DNA of 59,978 nucleotides from positions 105,529 through 165,506 of the forward strand of contig WASQ01000100.1 in assembly GCA_009712185.1 (NCBI GenBank), in the 5' to 3' direction. Below are positions 26,559-33,245 of this stretch, one piece after another. The notes under the pieces are model-generated. The model made no database searches and was not told where the DNA came from. It worked only from the letters and a program-made list of their open reading frames with translations. The DNA comes from Telmatospirillum sp. Its GTDB lineage: Bacteria > Pseudomonadota > Alphaproteobacteria > Rhodospirillales > Magnetospirillaceae. Numbering within the stretch: the first letter of the stretch is position 1; each line of letters begins with the position of its first letter. Made by a program: the position numbers and the translations under genes.

Positions 26559-27683
26559 TCAGCGAACGAAAACCCGGACTTCGCCACGGCTGGCATCGGG
26601 ACTGCTGAGCGCCGACAGACGAATCCGGTCGGACGGCAGGCCCATCTGGGACAGCGACCGGACCACCGCTTCGGCATTGCGACGGGCCGTCGTTTCGCCC
26701 AGGGCGGCAGCGCCCGGAGTGGATGCCGACGGGGTAACCGCGACCACGTCGAAAACCGCAGTCGGGCGACGGTCGAGCGCGCCCTTGACGGCGGTGTAAA
26801 GCGCATCCTCGTAAGCCACATGCGGGCGGTCGAAGCGGATCACGACCAGCGGATGATCCGCAGCCGCCAGACTGGGAGCCGCAGTCTGAGGGGCCGACGT
26901 CGGGCTCGCATAGGTGGCCGTGTTGGCGAGAGAGGAGCCGTAAAGCTGACCATTCTTGATAGCCACAGCCAGCGTGTTGAGGTTGCTGCGCTCCGTCGCG
27001 ACATATTGTTGCTGGCGCTGGACGTCCGTCGCCAGATCGGTCAGCAACCGTTCGATCAGAACAATGGTGCCGTTGGTCTCATCCTCCAGCACGCGAAGCT
27101 GACGATGGTCCTCGTCCACCGCGCCCGAGAGATTGCGCGCGGCGCGAACCGATTCGAGAAGATAGGCGGCCATTCCTGAGGTGGAGGCCACTTCCGTCGA
27201 CAGCCGGTTGGCCTTCAGGACATCCTCGTTGATGCGGTCGAGCGACGACACGGCCTCGTTCCATTGGGAGACCAGAATCGGGTTGCCCAGAGTGGTGCCA
27301 ACCTGCAAGCGCGACTCGATCGCCGCGACGGTGCCGTGATAGGCCTGCGAATCCTGAACGGTCTGGTTGCGGATCTGCTGCAACTGGATGCCCTGGTCGG
27401 ACAGCGTGCTCTGGAGATGCAGGAGGTCGCTGCGCAAGGTCGACACCTTCTGGCCGACGAACGTTCCCGTCTGTTCTCCCGGAGACACCGGGGGCAGGTT
27501 GTAACTTCCGGCCGCGTTGGCGACAGGCGCCGACGGCGCCGGAGCGGCAACGGTGCCTGCCGGGGACGAGGAACTATCCGGAGTCGGCGCCAGGGCTGGA
27601 AATAAAGCTTGGTCGGTGAAATTGCATCCACCGAGAAGGAGTGCCGCTAAAACTGCGACAGAGTGGGATTTATTAAAAGCCAT
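26559..27683 (-). CDS. Lipoprotein with coiled-coil and OmpA-like C-terminus
   Basis: This 374-residue protein has a signal peptide with lipobox LLGGC, so it is predicted to be a lipid-anchored envelope protein. An Ala/Pro/Ser-rich linker follows, then a long Gln/Glu-rich helical region (about 80-270) likely to form coiled coils. The C-terminal domain (about 285-374) has an OmpA/MotB-like pattern, VVIRFDRPHVAYEDAL through RRNAEAVVRSLSQMGLPSDR. The peptidoglycan-binding residues cannot be assigned confidently. AAGGTG precedes the ATG at 27683. I cannot name the gene; it may tether the outer membrane to the wall. Confidence 0.75.
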   Translation of the reverse strand: MAFNKSHSVAVLAALLLGGCNFTDQALFPALAPTPDSSSSPAGTVAAPAPSAPVANAAGSYNLPPVSPGEQTGTFVGQKVSTLRSDLLHLQSTLSDQGIQLQQIRNQTVQDSQAYHGTVAAIESRLQVGTTLGNPILVSQWNEAVSSLDRINEDVLKANRLSTEVASTSGMAAYLLESVRAARNLSGAVDEDHRQLRVLEDETNGTIVLIERLLTDLATDVQRQQQYVATERSNLNTLAVAIKNGQLYGSSLANTATYASPTSAPQTAAPSLAAADHPLVVIRFDRPHVAYEDALYTAVKGALDRRPTAVFDVVAVTPSASTPGAAALGETTARRNAEAVVRSLSQMGLPSDRIRLSALSSPDASRGEVRVFVR

Positions 27684-27876
27684 CGGGCAAGGCACCTTGA
27701 CTCGCGTGTTATGGTCGATGCGGCCGGGATTTGTTTGGAATTTCTGCAACAGAAAGAAATTTGCTCCCCCAGCAAATCTTCGGGGAGTGTACTCAAATGC
27801 ACAACAGGCGACAAGCCGCTTTTGGCCCTATGACGGGGGTGCGGAACCTGTCTTTGAGAAGAGTGAAAAATTTGGC

Positions 27877-27905
27877 TTGCAGAGTGCGGATCGTTTGCGT
27901 ATGTT
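27877..27905 (+). promoter_or_regulatory. Promoter of tRNA-Arg
   Basis: TTGCAG (27877-27882) and TATGTT (27900-27905) are separated by 17 bp and lie 39 bp before the mature tRNA 5' end. Confidence 0.6.
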
Positions 27906-27944
27906 CCCCGTCCTCCGCCCCACCGAACTGGTGAGGCAAGGCAA

Positions 27945-28021
27945 GCGCCCGTAGCTCAATTGGATAGAGCATCAGACTACGGATCTGAGGGTTAGGAGTT
28001 CGAATCTCTTCGGGCGCGCCA
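27945..28021 (+). tRNA. tRNA-Arg (anticodon ACG)
   Basis: The 77-nt sequence folds into a full cloverleaf. The acceptor stem pairs GCGCCCG with CGGGCGC, with G as discriminator and CCA encoded. The D arm has TAGCTCAATTGGATAGAGC, the anticodon stem TCAGA/TCTGA encloses CTACGGA with anticodon ACG, and the T arm contains GTTCGAATC. ACG, modified to ICG, reads CGU/CGC/CGA. Confidence 0.97.
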
Positions 28022-28246
28022 CTTTCCTCCAATAAATCGCTGATTGTCAGTCCAAGGTCGTCGCCGGGAAGGCCTAGCCGTCTCCACCATGGCGTTCGCG
28101 ACCCGGTCTCCGGCAGGACAGCGGTTTCCCGGGAAGGGTCTTCCCAGCGCTTCCGGATCAGATGATCATCTCGGCTGCCGGCGACCGGATTTCCGGGACG
28201 TGCCGGCGGTCTTCCATGGCGGACCGCATGCAGGAAGGGATGTGAG

Positions 28247-29113
28247 ATGCGGGAAATGTTGAGGGAATTGCTGGATTTGTTGCGGCTCGACTGTCTTGAG
28301 CCAGACCTCTTTCGCGGCCAGAGCCAGGATCTGGGATGGGGACGGGTCTATGGCGGTCAGGTGATCGGGCAGGCGCTTGTCGCCGTTACCAATACCGTCC
28401 CCGACCGTCCGATCCATTCGATGCACGCTTATTTCCTGCGGCCCGGCGACACCCGCCATCCGATCGACTATCGGGTGGAGCGTGTGCGCGACGGGGGGAC
28501 CTTCAGCGTGCGCAAGGTCGAAGCCTATCAGTTGGGCAAGCCGATTTTCACCATGTCCGCCTCTTTCCAGACGCCGGAGGAGGGGTTCGAGCATCAATTC
28601 CCCATGCCGGAAATTCCGGGACCGGAAGGAATACAGTCCGAATTGGAGAAAGCCCGGGCCATGGCCGACCGGATTCCCCCCGACCGGCGCGAGAACTACA
28701 CCTGCGACCGCCCGATCGAGGTCCGCCCCATCGATCCGGTCGATCCGTTTCTGAAAGACCGCAAGCCTCCCTTCAAGCACAGTTGGATCCGCACCGTGGG
28801 CGCGATGCCCGACGATCCCACCATCCACAAATGTCTGCTGGCCTATGCCTCCGACTGGGGGTTCCTGTTCACCTGCCTCAGGCCCCATGGCGAGACCTTC
28901 TATTCGAAGGATATGCAGACGGCCAGCCTCGACCATGCCATGTGGTTCCATCGTGATTTCCGGGTCGACGACTGGTTGCTTTATTCGCAGGACAGCCCCA
29001 GTGCCTCCCATGGTCGCGGTTTCAACCGGGGGAATATCTACACCCGTGACGGGAAGCTGGCCGTGTCCGTATGCCAGGAAGCCCTGATCCGCAAGCGGGC
29101 GGATTGGGCCTGA
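28247..29113 (+). CDS. tesB: Acyl-CoA thioesterase II
   Basis: TesB hydrolyses acyl-CoAs to free fatty acid and CoA. The 288-residue double-hotdog protein contains RVYGGQVIGQAL, HSMHAYFLRPGD, LDHAMWFHRDF (catalytic Asp), a Ser-rich SPSASHGRGF segment, and the C-terminal Gln in CQEALIR. Length matches E. coli TesB (286). It is followed by a cyclase gene on the same strand but 111 bp away, so they may be separate units. Confidence 0.94.
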   Translation: MREMLRELLDLLRLDCLEPDLFRGQSQDLGWGRVYGGQVIGQALVAVTNTVPDRPIHSMHAYFLRPGDTRHPIDYRVERVRDGGTFSVRKVEAYQLGKPIFTMSASFQTPEEGFEHQFPMPEIPGPEGIQSELEKARAMADRIPPDRRENYTCDRPIEVRPIDPVDPFLKDRKPPFKHSWIRTVGAMPDDPTIHKCLLAYASDWGFLFTCLRPHGETFYSKDMQTASLDHAMWFHRDFRVDDWLLYSQDSPSASHGRGFNRGNIYTRDGKLAVSVCQEALIRKRADWA

Positions 29114-29224
29114 CCCCGAAGGGGATGGAAAAGCCCTATCGACAAGAGTAGGCGGCATCAATAGGTTGGGGCCTTCTCCCAGAAGCCTTGCGCTATCGGT
29201 GACAGGGGCGGAGGCCTGTCCGGC

Positions 29225-30406
29225 ATGCCATTGGACATTTATACTCTGAAGGTCGTGACCTGCGTCCTCGTCTGGGTTGGCGCGTTTGCCCTGTCGCTGG
29301 TCCACTATCTGAACCGGTCGGTGACCGGCCCGGGCTGGTGGCTGTCGGGGCTTTTCCTCTGCGCGACGGCCCTGACCTTCACCGCCTGGCATGCGCGTCC
29401 CCTGTCCCCTGTCGATGTGTTCGTCCTCAATTTCGGCATGCAAGGGTCGCTCTGCCTGCGTCTCGCCGGGTTCCGGGTGATGTGTGGAGAGCGGTTGCGT
29501 CTCACCGGGCCGCTTCTGCTGTCCGCCGCAGGAATTCTTTCCAACACCTTCCTGTTCGTCGGGGTCGAGGGCCTGCCTGCCCGGATGATCGTATTCTCAT
29601 CCGTGGTGGCATTGCTTTATGGCCTGTGCAGCCGGGCTTTGCTGAAGGGCGCCACCCGGCATGAGGTCGCCCGCATTGCCGTGGGTGTGCTCAAGGGTGG
29701 CAATGTTCTGGCGGAAGTCGTTCTGGCGGGTTTGATGCTGGCCACTCCCGCGTCGGTGCCGCCCGAGAACGCCGGGTGGCTTGCCTGCATCTATGTTTGG
29801 GCCATCATCAATACGATGGCGAGCTGCCTCGGCATGGTGATTCTGATTTTCGAGCGCGTTCAGACGGAACTGGTCCAGCAGGCGTCGCACGATCCTTTGA
29901 CGGGCGCTCTCAACCGGCGCGCCTTCGAGATCGAGGCCCGGCGAATGCTGGCCCGCCATCGCCGGCGACGCCAGCCGATCGCGGTTATCGCCACCGATCT
30001 CGATCATTTCAAGGACGTCAACGACCGTTTCGGCCACGCGGCAGGCGACCTGGTCCTGTCGCGGTTCGGACATCTGGCGCGGCAGATCCTGCGGGAAGGG
30101 GACCTGTTCGCCCGTTTCGGCGGCGAGGAGTTCATCGCCCTTCTGCCGGATTGCGACCGGGCCGGGGTCGAGGCGACGGCCGAACGGCTGAGATCAATGA
30201 TGCGTGATGCCAATATCATGACCCCGGCCGGTCCCGTTTCCGTGACGGTCAGTCTTGGCCTTGCCCTGTCCCCGGAGGCCCAGACCCCGATGGCCACCCT
30301 GTTGCGGGAGGCGGACGCCGCGCTCTACCGGGCGAAGTCCGCCGGGCGGAACCGGACGATGTGGGCGATGCCGGAATCACGACCCGTCGCGGACGTTTGC
30401 GATTGA
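29225..30406 (+). CDS. Membrane diguanylate cyclase (GGDEF)
   Basis: This 393-residue enzyme is predicted to make c-di-GMP from two GTP. The N-terminal half (about 1-205) has six or so hydrophobic segments and would act as a membrane sensor. The GGDEF domain (about 220-385) starts with HDPLTGALNRRAFE and has an active GGEEF site (ARFGGEEFIALLPD). The product-inhibition motif R-E-G-D lies five residues before GGEEF, so feedback control is likely. It stands alone; the degenerate EAL protein at 41905 is the only other c-di-GMP-type gene here. Confidence 0.93.
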   Translation: MPLDIYTLKVVTCVLVWVGAFALSLVHYLNRSVTGPGWWLSGLFLCATALTFTAWHARPLSPVDVFVLNFGMQGSLCLRLAGFRVMCGERLRLTGPLLLSAAGILSNTFLFVGVEGLPARMIVFSSVVALLYGLCSRALLKGATRHEVARIAVGVLKGGNVLAEVVLAGLMLATPASVPPENAGWLACIYVWAIINTMASCLGMVILIFERVQTELVQQASHDPLTGALNRRAFEIEARRMLARHRRRRQPIAVIATDLDHFKDVNDRFGHAAGDLVLSRFGHLARQILREGDLFARFGGEEFIALLPDCDRAGVEATAERLRSMMRDANIMTPAGPVSVTVSLGLALSPEAQTPMATLLREADAALYRAKSAGRNRTMWAMPESRPVADVCD

Positions 30407-30415
30407 GAAAAAGAG

Positions 30416-30470
30416 TGACACCGGCCTTTGGCGCCGGTGTCAGGCGAAGCCGCATGCCTCCGGCATGCGG
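30416..30470. terminator. Double hairpin between convergent genes
   Basis: Two hairpins sit in tandem: TGACACCGGC/GCCGGTGTCA (30416-30425 with 30433-30442) and CCGCATGCC/GGCATGCGG (30450-30458 with 30462-30470). They separate the convergent cyclase and SufS-like genes and probably terminate both. Confidence 0.65.
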
Positions 30471-30497
30471 GCGGGCGTCCGGTGCGGCCGGCCGGGA

Positions 30498-31649
30498 TCA
30501 GGCGGTTCGGACGACTGCCGTCAGGGCGGACAGGAAGGCGTCGACATCGCCATCATTATTGTAAAGTGCCAGACTGACCCGGACGACCCCGGTTACCCCC
30601 AGACAGGTCAGGGCCGCCTCCGCACGGAAGGACCCGCTGCCGACGGCAATGCCCTTTTCGCCCAGCGCCCGGCAGACTCCGTCGGGGTCGCGTCCGGGTA
30701 CCGTGAACGACACCAGCGGGATCCGGCGCTCGACATCGACGGGTCCGATAACGGCGATCTCCGGCATCGTCCTCAAGGCGTCCAGGATCCGGACCACGAG
30801 TCGCCTCTGGTTGGCGGCGATGGCCGGGCGGTCCAGGCCGTCGAGCCAGGAAAGCGCGGTCGCCAGTCCGACCGCCTGTGTCTGCGGCGGGGCGCCGGTT
30901 TCAAGAAGAGCCTGCGGATCCGGCAGGGTCCGGCGGTTTGCCCACAGCACTCCGATTCCCGTTGGCCCGAAGACCTTCTGGCCGGAAAAACAGTAGCAGT
31001 CGATCCCCAGTTTACGGACGTCCACGGCGCCATGCGGCGGCATCTGCGCCCCATCGACCAGGATCGTCGCCCCGACGGCGTGGGCGGCATCGGCCAGCCG
31101 GCGGACCGGCGACAGGGCGCCGGTGATGTTGGAGGCATGTGTCACGGCGACCACGCGGCAACGCGGGCCGATCGCCGAGGACAGCCGGTCTTCGTCGATG
31201 CGCCCCGCCGCATCCAGCGGCAGCGTCCGGACGACCAGGTCCCTCTCCGCCGCCGCTTCCAGCCAGGGAACCCGGTTGCTCTGATGTTCCAGTGCCGACA
31301 ATACGATTTCGTCGCCGGCCTCGAGCGGCGCGGTCAGAAAGGCGGCGGCCCGGGCGATGGCCGTCGTGCAATCGGCCGCGAAGGCGATTCCGGCGGGATC
31401 ATCCGCATTCAGGAACCGCGCCACCTTGGCCCGCGCGGCCTGAAAGGCATGGGCGGCCCTCGCCGCGAAAGGGTGGCGCGTATGATGGACGCTGGCCCGG
31501 GCGGTCATCTCATGCGCCGCCATGGCGTCGATCACGTCGCGCGGCATCTGGGCCACCGACGCATTGTCCAGGTAATGGAGGCTTCTCCCATCCGGGCCGG
31601 CGGCCAGGATCGGGAACTGACGGCGTAGCGGAACGGGATCGAAGCTCAT
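30498..31649 (-). CDS. Class V aminotransferase, SufS-like but lacking the catalytic Cys
   Basis: This 383-residue PLP enzyme has the cysteine-desulfurase fold: SALEHQSNRVPW, the PLP Asp in ILVDGAQ (D199) and the PLP Lys K225 in CFSGQKVFGPTGIGVLW. Two expected parts are missing. Where SufS has the persulfide Cys (GHHC), this protein reads GSGSFR, so R342 takes the Cys position. The stretch between FGPTGIG and the E-x-G-x-P motif is about 20 residues shorter than in SufS. It therefore belongs to the SufS-like group without active Cys, whose reaction is not established. XdhC is the next gene on the same strand, 437 bp upstream. A sulfur-transfer link is possible but unproven. Confidence 0.8.
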   Translation of the reverse strand: MSFDPVPLRRQFPILAAGPDGRSLHYLDNASVAQMPRDVIDAMAAHEMTARASVHHTRHPFAARAAHAFQAARAKVARFLNADDPAGIAFAADCTTAIARAAAFLTAPLEAGDEIVLSALEHQSNRVPWLEAAAERDLVVRTLPLDAAGRIDEDRLSSAIGPRCRVVAVTHASNITGALSPVRRLADAAHAVGATILVDGAQMPPHGAVDVRKLGIDCYCFSGQKVFGPTGIGVLWANRRTLPDPQALLETGAPPQTQAVGLATALSWLDGLDRPAIAANQRRLVVRILDALRTMPEIAVIGPVDVERRIPLVSFTVPGRDPDGVCRALGEKGIAVGSGSFRAEAALTCLGVTGVVRVSLALYNNDGDVDAFLSALTAVVRTA

Positions 31650-32086
31650 GGTCGTCTCCCGGTGTGGGGCCGGACGGCATCGGGATTGTCGGGATCCGAA
31701 AGGATGCGGGGGATCGGGGCGGGGGGGCGGCGCTCCGACGCCTCTCTTCCGGGCCGGACTGTCGTCGAAAATCCCTCTGCCAAGCAGCTCCGGATCGCCC
31801 CCTGCCCCTCACGGACGGTTACACGGGACAAGTGTACCCGTAATCGTGGCGGAAGGCCTCTTCGATATGCCGCTATTCCTCCTTCTACCGGCCGGTAAAC
31901 ACGACCCCTGAGCCGACCGGCCGGAGGGATCGACGATCCGGTGGGGGGAGCGGTCCGGTCCGTCCGGAGTGCGATTTTGGGCCTGCGTTCTGTCTTGGGG
32001 CACTCCCAATCCGTCCGCAACCTGCCCGGCCAGCCCGGCGGCGGGGAGGAGAGGTGGACGTTCCGACGGCGGCGCGGTTCCGCCGG
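31650..32086. other. Intergenic stretch with an imperfect operator-like repeat
   Basis: No gene is supported in these 437 bp. At 31815-31841 ACGGTTACAC and GTGTACCCGT form a 10-bp inverted repeat with one mismatch and a 7-nt spacer, about 165 bp before the SufS-like start. Its symmetry suggests a protein-binding site. No matching regulator gene is adjacent. Confidence 0.4.
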
Positions 32087-33121
32087 TTATCGCGGAACGC
32101 GCGGGCGGCCGTGGCGGGTGGCGATGACCTCCGCCAGGATCGACACGGCGATCTCGGCGGGCAGGCGTCCACCCAGATCGAGGCCGATCGGGCCGGCGAT
32201 CCGCGCCAGGTCCGTCTCGGAGAACCCGTCCGCGCGCAAGCGGTCCCGTCGGTGCGCGTGGGTCCGGCTGCTGCCCAGCGCTCCCACATAGAAGGCCGGC
32301 GACCGGAGCGCCGCCCCCAGGGCCGGATCGTCGATTTTGGGGTCATGGGTCACGGCAATGACGGCGGTCTGGGGGCCGGGCGGCATCTCCGCCATGACGG
32401 TATCGGGCCAGTCTGCCGTCAGGGTGACATCCGGAAAGCGGCTGTCTGTCGCGAAGGCGCGGCGCGGGTCGATCACCGTGACCTCGAACCCGGCCAGCCG
32501 TGCCATGGGCGCCAGGATCTGGGTGATATGAACCGCCCCCACGATGATCATCGACCAGGCCGGGGTGTAGGACCGCACGAAGATCGGAGTGGTGCCGGCC
32601 GCGATTTCGCCGCTCAATCCCTGGGACATCATGTCCCGGACCCGCGCCAGGATTTCGGCCGGCAAGGGCAGATCACCGCCGGCCCCGGTTCCATCGGCGG
32701 GGACCAGGATTCGCCGGCCGCTGGTCAGATCCTCGCCCAGGGCGGCGGATCCGCCGTCGGCGCGAATGGCCGACAGGCGCGCGAACAGGGCGGCCATGCC
32801 GGCCATGGGGGACAGATGGACACGGATAGCCCCGCCGCAGGCCAGACCGACCTGCCAGTCATCGGCGTCGCTGACCCCGAACTCCAGAATCCTCGGGCGG
32901 CGGTCCCGGATCACGTCGACCGCCTGGCGGACGACCGCACCTTCGACGCATCCGCCGGAGACGGATCCGACGAAATCGCCGTTCGAATCGATGACCAGAT
33001 GGCTTCCGACCGGCCGCGGCGCCGATCCCCAGCAGGAAACGACCGTGGCAAGGGCAAGTTCGCGTCCCTGGCTTTGCCAGGCGGACGCCAGGGCCAGGAC
33101 CCGATCGTCATCATCGGCCAT
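32087..33121 (-). CDS. XdhC/CoxI-family protein (Moco maturation)
   Basis: XdhC-family proteins bind molybdenum cofactor, protect it during sulfuration, and deliver it to xanthine-dehydrogenase-type enzymes. The 344-residue product (ATG 33121, GGGGAG 8 nt before) has the XdhC_CoxI domain (SAPRPVGSHLVID, GSVSGGCVEGAVV) and the C-terminal Rossmann domain (MIIVGAVHITQILAPMARLA, FYVGALGSSRTHAHRR). No molybdoenzyme gene lies in the window. In Rhodobacter XdhC works with a NifS-type protein, which makes the SufS-like gene nearby of interest. Confidence 0.88.
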   Translation of the reverse strand: MADDDDRVLALASAWQSQGRELALATVVSCWGSAPRPVGSHLVIDSNGDFVGSVSGGCVEGAVVRQAVDVIRDRRPRILEFGVSDADDWQVGLACGGAIRVHLSPMAGMAALFARLSAIRADGGSAALGEDLTSGRRILVPADGTGAGGDLPLPAEILARVRDMMSQGLSGEIAAGTTPIFVRSYTPAWSMIIVGAVHITQILAPMARLAGFEVTVIDPRRAFATDSRFPDVTLTADWPDTVMAEMPPGPQTAVIAVTHDPKIDDPALGAALRSPAFYVGALGSSRTHAHRRDRLRADGFSETDLARIAGPIGLDLGGRLPAEIAVSILAEVIATRHGRPRVPR

Positions 33122-33204
33122 GCAATGTCTCCCCGATATCACGCCCGGACCATGCTCCTCGGGGGCGTAGGGGCAGGTCCGGAGCCGTGGAACCGGTTCA
33201 GGAT

Positions 33205-33238
33205 GGAAGGGCGGACGGATCCGGCCGGACGCCCTTCC
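33205..33238 (-). terminator. Hairpin after the Nfn-rubrerythrin gene
   Basis: GGAAGGGCG and CGCCCTTCC (33205-33213 with 33230-33238) form a 9-bp stem whose loop can form a smaller stem. It begins 8 bp past the stop at 33246 on the minus strand. No T-run is present. Confidence 0.45.
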
Positions 33239-33245
33239 TGACAGA

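Noticed and set aside
31648-32010. Several short frames in the gap upstream of the SufS-like gene
   Set aside because: All are rich in Arg, Gly and Pro, overlap one another in different frames and lack start signals.
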